From JAXLYX01 sp046351215 (GTDB taxonomy: Bacteria > Myxococcota_A > Polyangia > Polyangiales > Houyiibacteriaceae): a stretch of DNA of 64,000 nt. The DNA is taken from NCBI GenBank assembly GCA_046351215.1, contig JAXLYX010000022.1, positions 1-64,000 on the forward strand, given 5' to 3'. A program made the translations under genes and the position numbers. The first letter of the stretch is position 1. Every line of letters starts with the position of its first letter. This document shows positions 8,628-17,447 of the stretch, piece by piece. The notes under the pieces were generated by a model. The model was not told where the DNA came from, ran no database searches, and saw only the letters and a program-made list of their open reading frames with translations.

Positions 8628-10327
8628 GCCCGAGGCCCGCCGCGCGACGCGAGATCGGCGCGAAGGACCAGGCGATCGGGGCCTCCCTCGCGCTCGCCTA
8701 CGTGGCGCTCCTGCTCGTCACCGCGCCCGCGATCGGTCTCTCGCGCGACGAGGGCATCTACGCGATCGCGGCGGATCAATACGGCGCCTGGTTCCGGCTC
8801 CTCGCGACCGAGCCCTCGGTCGCGATGACGAAGGAGGCGATCGACGCGCACTGGGCGTTCAACCACGAGCATCCCGCGCTGATGAAGTCCCTCTTCGCCC
8901 TCTCGGCGAACGCGCAGGCGGCGTGGTCGATCTTCCCTCGGCCCTCGCTCGCCTACCGCTTCCCCGCGATGGTGATCGCCGGGCTCCTGCTCTGGCTCGT
9001 CTACATCTTCGGCGCTCGCACCTTCGGCCGTCAGCCCGGCGTCTTCGCGGCCGTCGCGTTCGCGCTCCTGCCGCGCGTCTTCTACCACGCGCACCTCGAC
9101 TGCTTCGACGTCCCGATCGTCTTCTTCACGACGCTGACGACGTATTGCTACTGGCGCTCGCTCTCCCGGAGGTCGTGGGCCGTCCCGACCGGCCTCGCCT
9201 TCGGTCTCGCGCTCGCGACCAAGCACAACGCGTGGCTCCTGCCGATCGTCTTCGCGATCCACTTCGCCTGGATGGCGATCGCCGAGCGTGCGGAGCGACG
9301 CGCGACGGGGCGCGAGCGGATCGAGCTCGTCCCCTACGGTCTCCTCGCGATGGCCGTGCTCGGTCCCGTGGTCTTCGTCGGGAGCTGGCCCTGGCTCTGG
9401 CACGACACCGTGCCGCGCCTGCGGGAATACGCCGCGTTCCACCTGCACCACGAGTACTACAACATGGCGTACTTCGGGGTGAACTACTTCCGGCCGCCGT
9501 TCCCGATCTCGTATCCGTTCGTCATGACGCTCTTCACGGTGCCGACGACGGTCCTCGCGCTCGGGCTGCTCGCGCTCGCGTCGCGCGCCTACGCGATCGT
9601 CCCGTATCCGCTGACGCGCCTCTTCCCGGTCTCGCTCCAGGTCCGGCGCGACTCGCGCGCGACCGACGTCCTCCTCGTCGGCTGCATGCTCGCGCCGATC
9701 GTCGTCATCGCGCTGCCCAGCACGCCGATCTTCGGGGGAACCAAGCATTGGTTCCCCTCCTATCCCTTCCTCTGCCTCTACGCGGGCTACGGCGCGCAGC
9801 GCACGGTGAGGACGCTGCGCGATGCCCTCCGCACCGCGCTCCCCGACGCGCGTCTCGTCGTGCGTCTCGGCGCTGCGGGCGTCCTCCTCCTGCCGAGCCT
9901 GGCGGAGACGATGCGCTCGCATCCGTTCGGGCTCTCGCACTACGTCTACGCGGCGGGCGGCGTCCCGGGGTCGGCCGACAAGGGGATGAACCGGCAGTTC
10001 TGGGGCTTCACGACGCGGAGCCTCGCCCCGTTCTTCCGTCGGCACCTCCCCGACGGGGGCCGGATCTGGATCTGCGACACGCTCCCGCATTCGTTCGAGA
10101 TGCTGAAACGGGACGGGCACCTGCCCGTCAACGTCACGATCGCCTCGACCATGGCCGAGGCCGACTACGTCATCGTCCACCACGAGCACCACTTCGCCGA
10201 GGTGGAGGGCCAGGCGTGGGTGGTCTTCGACAGCGTGCGGCCCGCGTACGTGCTCACGCACGAAGGCGTACCGATCATCACCGTGTACGAGAACCCGACA
10301 CGTCGTGCGCGCCACGTGCCGCGCTGA
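8624..10327 (+). CDS. GT-C fold glycosyltransferase, GT39/ArnT-like
   Basis: A 567-aa polytopic membrane protein with about 11-12 transmembrane segments. The first periplasmic loop carries SRDEGIYAIAA (residues 40-50), the acidic D-E pair that forms the catalytic loop of GT39/ArnT/PMT enzymes. Other family-like stretches are HLDCFDVPIVFF, ATKHNAWLLP and GGTKHWFPSYPFLCLY. Such enzymes move a sugar from a polyprenyl-phosphate donor onto protein or lipid on the periplasmic side. The GTG at 8624 overlaps the stop of the preceding gene and was preferred over longer in-frame extensions that lie in that gene. Acceptor is unknown. Confidence 0.82.
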   Translation: MSPRPAARREIGAKDQAIGASLALAYVALLLVTAPAIGLSRDEGIYAIAADQYGAWFRLLATEPSVAMTKEAIDAHWAFNHEHPALMKSLFALSANAQAAWSIFPRPSLAYRFPAMVIAGLLLWLVYIFGARTFGRQPGVFAAVAFALLPRVFYHAHLDCFDVPIVFFTTLTTYCYWRSLSRRSWAVPTGLAFGLALATKHNAWLLPIVFAIHFAWMAIAERAERRATGRERIELVPYGLLAMAVLGPVVFVGSWPWLWHDTVPRLREYAAFHLHHEYYNMAYFGVNYFRPPFPISYPFVMTLFTVPTTVLALGLLALASRAYAIVPYPLTRLFPVSLQVRRDSRATDVLLVGCMLAPIVVIALPSTPIFGGTKHWFPSYPFLCLYAGYGAQRTVRTLRDALRTALPDARLVVRLGAAGVLLLPSLAETMRSHPFGLSHYVYAAGGVPGSADKGMNRQFWGFTTRSLAPFFRRHLPDGGRIWICDTLPHSFEMLKRDGHLPVNVTIASTMAEADYVIVHHEHHFAEVEGQAWVVFDSVRPAYVLTHEGVPIITVYENPTRRARHVPR

Positions 10328-10358
10328 AACCGCCCGGTTCCGACCGCGTGGGGCGTGT

Positions 10359-10364
10359 TAGGAT
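10359..10364 (+). promoter_or_regulatory. TAGGAT -10 element upstream of the kinase-ATPase gene
   Basis: TAGGAT as in the leaderless-type promoters, but here about 48 nt before GTG 10413 and no in-frame start lies closer, so a short 5' leader is implied. Confidence 0.3.
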
Positions 10365-10412
10365 GATGCCTCCGGCGACGAGGCACCGTACGACGAGCCG
10401 GGATCGAGCAGC

Positions 10413-13400
10413 GTGAGACCAGGTACCGCCACGGAAAGCTCCGGCGCTCCCCCCACCCCGCCGAGCGGAGAGCACGGCGGGGATCGCTACGCTGTACGCA
10501 AGCAGATCGCCGCCGGCGGCATGGGCGTCGTCTACCACGTCTACGATCGCATCACGGGCGAGGAGCGCGCGCAGAAGCGCATCCGACGTCGGGGCAACGA
10601 GCCGCTCCGCGACGTGGAGGCCTTCGAGCGCGAGTACCAGGTGCTCGCGGGGCTCGACCATCCGCGCATCATCCGCGTCTACGACTACGGGGTCGACGCC
10701 GTCGGTCCCTACTACACGATGGAGCTGCTCGAGGGCGAGGACATGCGCCACGCGGCGCCGCTCCCGTACCGGCAGGTCTGCGGCTACCTCCGGGACGTCG
10801 CCACCTCGCTCGCGCTCCTCCACGCGCGCCGGCTCGTGCATCGGGATCTCAGCCCGTCGAACGTGCGGCGGACCCCGGACGGCCACTGCAAGCTCCTCGA
10901 CTTCGGCGCCCTCGCGCCCTTCGGTCGGGTCGACACGATCGTCGGCACCGCACCGGCCATCCCGCCCGAGGCGCTCGAGGGCGGGCCCCTCGACCAGCGC
11001 GCCGATCTCTATTCGCTCGGCGCGCTCGCCTACTGGATGCTCACGGGACGTCACGCCTATCCCGCGCAGCTCGTGCAGGACCTGCGTCGCGTGTGGGAGG
11101 AGCTCCCGCTGCCGCCCTCGTCCATCGCGCGCGACGTGCCCCCGGAGCTCGACACCCTCGTGATGTCCTTGCTCTCGCACGAGCCGCTCGCTCGTCCCGC
11201 GAGCGCGGCCGAGGTGATCGCGCGCCTGCAGGTGATCGGCGAGCTCCCGCCCGAAGGCGCGGACGAGTCGGAGCGGCTCGCGCTCAGCTTCCTCGCCAAT
11301 CCGCGCTTCACCGGCCGCACGCTCGAGCTCGCCGTCCTCGAGCAGGCGACCGCCGAGGCCGCCAAGGGACGAGGCAGCGCGCTGCGGATCGAGTCGGTCG
11401 CCGGCATGGGTCGCACGCGCCTGCTCGAGGAGGTCGCGGTCCGCGCGCAGCTCTCGGGCGCCACGGTGCTGCGCGTCGATGCCGGCATGTACCAGAAGGG
11501 CCTCGGCCTCGCGCGCGCGCTCGCCATCCGCCTGCTCGACGCGATGCCCGAGGTCGCTCGTCGCTCCGCCGCGGCCTATCGGCCCGCGCTCGCCGCGCTC
11601 GGCCCCGACGTGATCTCGAGGGTGCGCGGCGGCAGCACGACCGCGCCGATCCCCACTCCGTCGTCGGTCCTCGATCTGACGTCGACGCTCGACGCCTGGT
11701 TCGTCGACACGACCGCCGTCAAGCCCCTCGTGATCCTGGTCGACGACGTCGACGAGGCGGACGACGCGAGCCTGGCCCTGCTCGTCGCGCTCGCGCGTCG
11801 CTGCGTGGATCACCGACTCCTCCTCGTGGTCGCGGAGCGGATCCGGCGGGAGCCGCGCGAGTCCGCGGGTCTCCTGCAGCTGCGCCACCTCTCCCGCACG
11901 CTCTCGCTCCCGGGGCTCTCGCTCCGCGAGACGCTCGACCTCGCGCGCTCGCTCTTCGGCGACGCGCCGAACGTCGATCGCTTCGCCGAGTGGCTCCACG
12001 GCCGCACCGCGGGTAGCCCGCTCCACGTCGTCGAGGTCTCCCGTCAGCTGCTCTCGCGCAACGTGATCCGCTACGTCGGCGGGCTCTTCCTCCTGCCCTT
12101 CGACCGTCCGGACGCGGAGCTCCCGGCCGCGCTCGAGGACGCGCTGCTCACCCGGCTCGCCTCGCTCGGGACGGAGGCGCGGAGCCTCGCCGAGTGCCTC
12201 AGCCTCCAGCGCGAGGAGCCGACGCTCGCGCTCTGTCGTCAGCTCTCCGAGGGGACCGACGAGCGGACCGTGGTCGCGTGGCTCGACGAGCTCGGGCGCC
12301 ACGACGTCCTCTATCCCGAGGAGGACGGCTATCGCTTCGCGAGCCGCGCGATCCGGGACGCGCTCCTCGCCGGCATGGACGACGAGCGACGCGAGGCGAA
12401 CCACCGGCGCCTCGGCGAGGCCTTCGCCCGCCTCGCGACCGAGGATCCCGTCATGCGCATCGAGGCGGGCTTCCACCTCATCGCCGGCGGCGAGGACGTG
12501 CGGGGCGCCGACCTCATCGCCTCCGTCACGCACCGGAGCCTGATCGTGCGTCGCATGATCGCGAACCTCCACCTCGCCGGGCGGCCGATCGAGGCGGCGC
12601 TCGAGGTCTACAAGCGCCACCGGCGTTCGATCTACGAGCGCATGCCGCTGCTCGCGGTCCTCGCGCAGGCGGGCTACTACGAGGACCGGAAGTGGGCCGA
12701 TCGCTACGGCGACGAGGCGCTCGACGTGCTCGACGACATCTCGGGCCTCGACCGCGCGCGACGCTGGGCGCGCTTCGTCGGTCGGTTCGTCGGGCTCGTG
12801 ATCGGCATGGGCACCTCGCTGCTCCGCTGGTGGCTGACGCCGCGCAAGCAGCGTCCGTACTCCTACTACGAGATGCTCGTCCAGCTCTTCGGCACGATCA
12901 CCACGATGACGGGCACGGCCTCGCTCGTCCTCGACGCGGATCGCGCCCGGCGCGTGGCGGACATGCTCGAGCCGTACTCCGTGCTCCCGGAGCGCGTCAC
13001 GGCGGTCGCCATGTACCGGTTCAGCCGCTCCGTGCAGGAGATCGGCCGCGATCACCAGGCGACGGCCTACCACTACATCAAGCGCCTCTCGGAGCGACTC
13101 TCGAGACGGACGTACTATCTCGCGCTTCCCGAGGACGCCCGACTCCTCATCGGCGCCGGTGCGAATTTCGCGCGCGGCGTCTTCGCGACGTTCCGGGCCG
13201 ACTCGGGGCCCGCGCTCGAGTGCGCGGACATCCTCGACGCCTCGGGCTTCAAGCTCTACTCGATGATCGCGAGCCAGCTCCGGGTGCTCTACTACATGAA
13301 CCGGGGCGAGGTCGCGAAGGCGGCGGAGCACCGCGAGCAGGTCGACGTGCACGCGGCGCAGGTGGGCAGCGCCTGGCAGGTCGAGCTCTGGGAGGCCCCC

Positions 13401-14192
13401 GCGTCCATCCCCATCGCCTGCATGCTCGGCGACGTCGTCGCCATGACGCGCATCCACGACCGGCTCCAGGTCGCGAGCCGCACGGTGCCCTCGCTCCGCC
13501 TCTACCACCGCCTCGCCACGGTCGCCCTCTCGATCGTGAAGAACGAGCCGATCGAGGCGCTGACGGGCATCCTCGAGCGCGACGTCCTCGCGCGGGAGCC
13601 GCGGAGCTTCATCGGCTGGGCGATGGCCCAGGGCATCGTCGCCATGCGCCTCAACACGTCCGGGCGGCATGCGGAGGCGAAGGCCGTGGCCGAGCGTGTG
13701 CTCGCGGAGATGACGGACGCCGACCGCGACTTCCCCGTGCTCTACCTCTCGGTGGACGTCGAGATGGCCCACGCCGAGGCCGCCCTCGGGAACGTCCCCG
13801 GCGCGCTCGCGCGCATCGACGCGCTCCTCGCCCGGTACGCGCCCTCGGAGCATCCGCTCGTCCTCGGCTCGCTCCACGAGGCGCGTGCACGCATCGCCGC
13901 GGTGGCCGGGCTCGGTGCGATCTACGAGGAGAGCCTCGCGGGCATGGAGCGGCACTACCGCTCGACGGGCACGCCGGCCCTCGTCGCGCGCTGCGAGCGC
14001 ATCGCCGAGCTCGCGTACGGACCGGGCGTCGCCGCGAACGGGCGTGCGCTCGTCTCCGACGAGACGACGACCGCGCCGCGGAGGCGACGCCCGTCCCAGC
14101 CGCCGCCTCCGGCCCCGGACGGCGACGACCAGGCGCCCACCCAGGTCCTCGAGCCCCGACGTGCGGCGAAGCGCGAGGGCCCGGGAAGCTGA
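10413..14192 (+). CDS. Ser/Thr kinase-ATPase-TPR regulator with degenerate catalytic motifs
   Basis: A 1259-aa cytoplasmic signalling protein. Residues ~25-285 are a Hanks kinase: Gly loop IAAGGMGVVY (32-41), Lys55, HRDLSPSN (143-150) and DFG (163-165). Two usual residues differ: the catalytic-loop Lys is Ser147, and the APE motif reads PPE (184-186). Residues ~300-570 are an AAA_16/STAND-like ATPase whose P-loop reads VAGMGRTRLL with Arg334 where Lys is required, though Walker B (LVILVDDVDE) is intact. Residues ~600-1240 are helical, TPR-like repeats. The tail is Pro/Arg rich. The relative at 50260 keeps all canonical residues. Start is GTG 10413. Likely a scaffold or weakly active kinase; partners unknown. 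Confidence 0.85.
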   Translation: MRPGTATESSGAPPTPPSGEHGGDRYAVRKQIAAGGMGVVYHVYDRITGEERAQKRIRRRGNEPLRDVEAFEREYQVLAGLDHPRIIRVYDYGVDAVGPYYTMELLEGEDMRHAAPLPYRQVCGYLRDVATSLALLHARRLVHRDLSPSNVRRTPDGHCKLLDFGALAPFGRVDTIVGTAPAIPPEALEGGPLDQRADLYSLGALAYWMLTGRHAYPAQLVQDLRRVWEELPLPPSSIARDVPPELDTLVMSLLSHEPLARPASAAEVIARLQVIGELPPEGADESERLALSFLANPRFTGRTLELAVLEQATAEAAKGRGSALRIESVAGMGRTRLLEEVAVRAQLSGATVLRVDAGMYQKGLGLARALAIRLLDAMPEVARRSAAAYRPALAALGPDVISRVRGGSTTAPIPTPSSVLDLTSTLDAWFVDTTAVKPLVILVDDVDEADDASLALLVALARRCVDHRLLLVVAERIRREPRESAGLLQLRHLSRTLSLPGLSLRETLDLARSLFGDAPNVDRFAEWLHGRTAGSPLHVVEVSRQLLSRNVIRYVGGLFLLPFDRPDAELPAALEDALLTRLASLGTEARSLAECLSLQREEPTLALCRQLSEGTDERTVVAWLDELGRHDVLYPEEDGYRFASRAIRDALLAGMDDERREANHRRLGEAFARLATEDPVMRIEAGFHLIAGGEDVRGADLIASVTHRSLIVRRMIANLHLAGRPIEAALEVYKRHRRSIYERMPLLAVLAQAGYYEDRKWADRYGDEALDVLDDISGLDRARRWARFVGRFVGLVIGMGTSLLRWWLTPRKQRPYSYYEMLVQLFGTITTMTGTASLVLDADRARRVADMLEPYSVLPERVTAVAMYRFSRSVQEIGRDHQATAYHYIKRLSERLSRRTYYLALPEDARLLIGAGANFARGVFATFRADSGPALECADILDASGFKLYSMIASQLRVLYYMNRGEVAKAAEHREQVDVHAAQVGSAWQVELWEAPASIPIACMLGDVVAMTRIHDRLQVASRTVPSLRLYHRLATVALSIVKNEPIEALTGILERDVLAREPRSFIGWAMAQGIVAMRLNTSGRHAEAKAVAERVLAEMTDADRDFPVLYLSVDVEMAHAEAALGNVPGALARIDALLARYAPSEHPLVLGSLHEARARIAAVAGLGAIYEESLAGMERHYRSTGTPALVARCERIAELAYGPGVAANGRALVSDETTTAPRRRRPSQPPPPAPDGDDQAPTQVLEPRRAAKREGPGS

Positions 14193-14228
14193 AGAGCGGG
14201 CTCGGTGTGGGAGAAGACCCCCCACGAA

Positions 14229-14248
14229 ACCCCTGGAACTCCAGGGGT
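14229..14248 (+). terminator. Perfect hairpin after the kinase-ATPase gene
   Basis: ACCCCTGGA and TCCAGGGGT pair as a perfect 9-bp stem with a 2-nt AC centre, 37 bp after the stop at 14192. No T-run follows, so this could be a GC-type terminator or a protein-binding palindrome. Confidence 0.4.
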
Positions 14249-14271
14249 ATGGCCCGAAATGACCGATGCCT

Positions 14272-14286
14272 TGGCACCAGGTGCCA
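14272..14286 (+). promoter_or_regulatory. 7-bp inverted repeat (possible operator)
   Basis: TGGCACC-A-GGTGCCA is a perfect inverted repeat about 90 bp before the start of the gene at 14375 and between two genes on the same strand. Its short centre suits a dimeric repressor better than an RNA hairpin. Confidence 0.35.
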
Positions 14287-14374
14287 GATGCGGGCGGCCG
14301 TCCGGAACGCATCCTAGGAGGGCACCCGAGCGCCGCGGCCGAGGTCGTGGGGCGAGTGCACCGAGGAGGACTCC

Positions 14375-15253
14375 GTGAACGCCCACCCCGCCGCCGTCAC
14401 TCCGATCGACATCCCCGTCCGCCACATGGGTTTCTCCTTCCCGAAGGACCTGCCCCGGCATTGGTACGGCAACGACCCCTTCGAGACGCACCTCTTCAAC
14501 GCGCTCTCGCTGACCTTCCCGTTCGGCGAGAAGGAGTTCATCGACTCCGTGCGCGCGTTCTCCGATCGCATCACCGATCCGCAGCTGAAGGACGACGTCC
14601 GCGCGTTCATCGGGCAGGAGATGCAGCACAGCCGGGAGCACGAGGCGTTCAACGCGTGGATCGCGTCGCTCGGCCTCCCCGCGCAGTACATCTGGGACTT
14701 CATCGAGAAGCGCCAGGCGGAGATGAAGGCGAAGTCGCGCCCGATCGACCGGCTCGCGGTCACCTGCGCGCTCGAGCACTTCACGGCGATCCTCGCGGAG
14801 GCGATCCTCACGAGCCCGGAGCTCGTCGAGGGCTTCGATCCGCGCGTGCGCGCGATGTGGATCTGGCACGCCATCGAGGAGACCGAGCACAAATCGGTCG
14901 CCTACGACGTCTTCGAGCACGTCGGTGGGGACTACCGCACGCGCGTCGTGGCGATGCTCTTCGTCACCCGCGAGTTCATCCTCAACCAGATCCACTTCCA
15001 TCGGAAGCTGATGGAGGCCGACGGCGAGAGCCGGAACGTGAAGAGCAAGGCCCGCGGCTTCCTGAAGTACTGGGGTCCGAGGGGCGTCTTCACGAAGCTC
15101 GCGCCGGCCTACCTCGAGTACTTCCGCCGCGACTTCCATCCCTGGCAGCACGACAACCGCGAGCTCGTCACGAAGTGGAAGCGCTACGTCGAGGAGCAGG
15201 CGAAGCGCGTCGTCCCGCAGGCGGGGAAGGCCGAGATCCGGCGGGCCGCCTGA
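14375..15253 (+). CDS. Metal-dependent hydrolase family protein (PF10118-like, ferritin-like fold)
   Basis: A 292-aa helical protein that fits the PF10118 family: N-terminal PVRHMGFSFP and HWYGNDPFETH, then metal-ligand-like motifs GQEMQHSREHEAFN (~residues 82-95), ALEHFTA (~130-136) and WHAIEETEHKSVAYDVFEH (~168-186). These E/H pairs are those of a carboxylate-bridged di-iron centre. The family is annotated as a hydrolase but its reaction is not firmly known. Start is GTG 14375, preceded by a good GAGGAG site. It is convergent with pssA across a strong hairpin. Confidence 0.85.
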   Translation: MNAHPAAVTPIDIPVRHMGFSFPKDLPRHWYGNDPFETHLFNALSLTFPFGEKEFIDSVRAFSDRITDPQLKDDVRAFIGQEMQHSREHEAFNAWIASLGLPAQYIWDFIEKRQAEMKAKSRPIDRLAVTCALEHFTAILAEAILTSPELVEGFDPRVRAMWIWHAIEETEHKSVAYDVFEHVGGDYRTRVVAMLFVTREFILNQIHFHRKLMEADGESRNVKSKARGFLKYWGPRGVFTKLAPAYLEYFRRDFHPWQHDNRELVTKWKRYVEEQAKRVVPQAGKAEIRRAA

Positions 15254-15264
15254 GGCCGGCGAGG

Positions 15265-15291
15265 CCGGGCGCGTCCCGTCGACGCGCTCGG
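15265..15291. terminator. Bidirectional hairpin terminator candidate
   Basis: An 11-bp stem with one G-T pair (15265-15275 with 15281-15291) and a 5-nt loop lies between the convergent stops at 15253 and 15300. No U-tract, but position and stability suit a shared terminator. Confidence 0.55.
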
Positions 15292-15299
15292 CGACCCTC

Positions 15300-16082
15300 T
15301 CAGTCCGCTTCGGATTCCTTCGGCTCTTCGTGCCCGCTGAGGCGGCGCGCGATGCGGAGGATCGCCTCGACGAGTCCGATGGTGACGTAGCTCGCCACCA
15401 GCCAGACGAGCGCCATCGAGGGATGGAAGCGCACGGCGACGAAGACCGTGGAACCGATCGCGAGCGCGACGAGCACACCCGTCCGCCAGCTCAGCTTCAG
15501 ATCCTTGAAGGAGCGGAAGCGGATCGTGCTCACCATGAAGAACGAGAGGGCGACCACGACGAGGGCGATGAACGGCGGCGCGCTCGAGAGGTGGCCGGTG
15601 AGCGTGTGGGCCACGACGATCGAGATCAGGATGCCGGCGGCCGCCGGGATCGGCAGGCCGAGGATGTACTTGCCGGGCTTCTTCGGGGCCCCGCTGGTCG
15701 TCGTCGAGATCACGTTGAAGCGGGCGAGCCGGATGGTCCCGCAGGCGAGGTAGCCGAACGCGATGAGCAGACCGGCCGTCCCCAGGGCGTGCAGGGACCA
15801 GCGGTGCACGAGCACGGCCGGGGCCATGCCGAAGGAGAGGACGTCCGCGAGCGAGTCGAGCTGCACGCCGAGGGCGCTCTGGGTCTTCGTGAGCCGCGCG
15901 ACCCGACCGTCGATCGTGTCGAAGAACATCGCGAAGACGATGAGCAGGGCGGCGCGGTAGAAGTCGTCGTCGGTCGGCTGGCCGGCGCAGAGCAGCACGG
16001 CGTTGTACCCGCAGAGCACGCTCAGGAGCGTGAGCAGGTTCGGAAGGATGAAGAGAGTCTTCCGAAGGCTGAGCTTCCTCAT
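15300..16082 (-). CDS. pssA: CDP-diacylglycerol-serine O-phosphatidyltransferase
   Basis: A 260-aa membrane enzyme that makes phosphatidylserine from CDP-diacylglycerol and L-serine, the first step to phosphatidylethanolamine. The CDP-alcohol phosphotransferase signature is complete: D55, D58-G59, A62-R63, G72, D76 and D80 within DTIDGRVARLTKTQSALG and VQLDSLADVLSFG. About seven transmembrane helices follow the N-terminal FILPNLLTLLSVLCGYNAV stretch typical of PssA. The C-terminal ~70 residues add a further hydrophobic pair and a charged tail. Starts at ATG 16082. No psd (decarboxylase) gene is adjacent. Confidence 0.9.
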   Translation of the reverse strand: MRKLSLRKTLFILPNLLTLLSVLCGYNAVLLCAGQPTDDDFYRAALLIVFAMFFDTIDGRVARLTKTQSALGVQLDSLADVLSFGMAPAVLVHRWSLHALGTAGLLIAFGYLACGTIRLARFNVISTTTSGAPKKPGKYILGLPIPAAAGILISIVVAHTLTGHLSSAPPFIALVVVALSFFMVSTIRFRSFKDLKLSWRTGVLVALAIGSTVFVAVRFHPSMALVWLVASYVTIGLVEAILRIARRLSGHEEPKESEAD

Positions 16083-16151
16083 GACGGGCCCCGTCCGTGC
16101 CGCAGAATCCCGGAAAGGTAGGCCAATCGGCCGGGGATGTCCACCGCCTGG

Positions 16152-16167
16152 CCGAACGGCCGTTCGG
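16152..16167. promoter_or_regulatory. Perfect 16-bp palindrome
   Basis: CCGAACGGCCGTTCGG, a perfect palindrome between the end of the gene at 16195 and the start of pssA at 16082 (both minus strand). It may be an operator for pssA or part of a terminator for the upstream gene. Confidence 0.4.
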
Positions 16168-16194
16168 GAGGACGAACGCGGCGGGGCCTCGCCC

Positions 16195-17004
16195 TCACTG
16201 CAGCATCATCGCGGCGGCCAGCGCGTGGTTCCGGTAGCGGAGCTCCCCGGTCGAGGAGTAGAGCGCCCGGAAGGCACGGCTCGCCTCGGCGAAGAGGCCG
16301 GCGCGATAGAGCAGGACGGCGCGGGCCTCCGGATACCCCTCGCCACCGAGTCGTCCGTACTGGGTGAGGGCATCGGCGCGGAGCGCCTCCGGAGCCGACT
16401 CGGCCTCGAGGGCGAGCCAGCCCCAGTAGACGCGTCGTTCGTCGACGCCGAGCCCCTCCAGGGGTGCGAGACCGACCTGCGTGTTGAAGCGCGCGGCGTA
16501 GAGTGTGCGCACGACGAACATCGGCGCCGTGACGCGGCGCGAGCGCTCGTCGGCGCCGCCGTAGAACGCGAGCACGCTGCCGAACCCGCCGAGGACCGAG
16601 TCCGTCGCCGCGCGATCGAGCCTGCCGCGGAACGCGTCCTCGGCGCGCAGGGCGGCCTTCGCCCGCAACGCCGCGACGCCCCGCGTTCCGTGGCGCGCCT
16701 GCACCGCGTGGAACGCGATGAGCAGCTCGGACCGCCGTGTGCTCCGCGCCGCCTCCGTCTCACCTTCTCCGACCTCGGCGCGATTGGCCTCGGCGAGATC
16801 GCGCTCGAAACGAGCGACCTCGGGTCCGGTCGGGGCCGCCCGCGCCGACGCGCGGAGCGCCTCGATCGAGCGCGTCTCGAGCTCGGAGGAGACGAGCAAC
16901 GCAGGCATCTCCGAAGGCTCGACGGGCAGCGGCATCGCCACCACGACGGCGGCGCAGGACATCGCCGTCGCAGCGAGAATCAATCGCGCGCCAGAGGGCG
17001 TCAT
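16195..17004 (-). CDS. Exported helical (TPR-like) protein of unknown function
   Basis: A 269-aa protein with an N-terminal signal or anchor (MTPSGARLILAATAMSCAA) and an Ala/Glu/Arg-rich helical body. Repeated A-x-x-x-Y-x-x-G-x-x-x-E-A patterns near residues 190-265 look like TPR helices. I chose ATG 17004; a GTG at 17037 would add 11 residues. It is divergent from the PilZ gene, with about 65 bp between starts. No enzyme motif is visible. Confidence 0.6.
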   Translation of the reverse strand: MTPSGARLILAATAMSCAAVVVAMPLPVEPSEMPALLVSSELETRSIEALRASARAAPTGPEVARFERDLAEANRAEVGEGETEAARSTRRSELLIAFHAVQARHGTRGVAALRAKAALRAEDAFRGRLDRAATDSVLGGFGSVLAFYGGADERSRRVTAPMFVVRTLYAARFNTQVGLAPLEGLGVDERRVYWGWLALEAESAPEALRADALTQYGRLGGEGYPEARAVLLYRAGLFAEASRAFRALYSSTGELRYRNHALAAAMMLQ

Positions 17005-17069
17005 CCGCGCGCCGGTCTTGACTTCGGGGTCCACCACGTTAGAACCTCGCTCCTCTCAGGAGAGTCGCA

Positions 17070-17393
17070 GTGACTGGTCGTCGTGTCCACGAAAGATACC
17101 ATTGCGACCTCACCGTGACGGTGCTCTCCGACGAGCGCGAGATCCCCACGCGCACGGACAACATCAGCCTCGGCGGCATGTACCTCCTCACCGACGAGAA
17201 GGTCGCCTACGGCAGCGAGGTCAAGCTCCGCTTCCGTCTTCCTTCGATGAAGGAGGACACGATCTGTCCGGCCGTCGTGCGCTGGAACAAGCCCGAGGGC
17301 ATCGGCGTGCAGTTCGGCAGCCTCCGCGCGCTCGACGTGTGGGCGCTGAACCAGTACTTCAAGACCCTCGAGAAGCTCCCGCCCGCGCCCTGA
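17070..17393 (+). CDS. Single-domain PilZ protein (TIGR02266-like)
   Basis: A 107-aa PilZ protein. Residues RRVHER (4-9) match the RxxxR element and DNISLGGMYL (~30-39) the D/NxSxxG element, which together bind cyclic di-GMP; hence binding competence is expected. The short length and the following beta strands match the single-domain PilZ variety abundant in myxobacteria, where such proteins affect motility and development. An AGGAG site 8 nt upstream supports the GTG at 17070. An inactive EAL protein at 23057 is the other c-di-GMP-related gene in the window. Confidence 0.9.
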   Translation: MTGRRVHERYHCDLTVTVLSDEREIPTRTDNISLGGMYLLTDEKVAYGSEVKLRFRLPSMKEDTICPAVVRWNKPEGIGVQFGSLRALDVWALNQYFKTLEKLPPAP

Positions 17394-17396
17394 GCG

Positions 17397-17437
17397 GGAG
17401 CCCGCGCACGGAGCCGTCGAGGCGCGGAGCGGGCTCC
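17397..17437. terminator. Inverted repeat between convergent genes
   Basis: GGAGCCCGC (17397-17405) and GCGGGCTCC (17429-17437) form a perfect 9-bp stem around a 23-nt loop. It starts 4 bp after the PilZ stop and lies before the convergent lipoprotein stop at 17448, as expected for a shared terminator. Confidence 0.45.
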
Positions 17438-17447
17438 GAGGAGCGCG

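Noticed and set aside
14229..14286. The two palindromes after the kinase-ATPase gene as a mobile-element boundary
   Set aside because: No target-site duplication, transposase or flanking repeat is present; they fit a terminator and an operator better.
10278..14312. Long antisense ORF (about 1344 codons) opposite the kinase-ATPase gene
   Set aside because: Same reason: compositionally biased shadow of a canonical domain protein.
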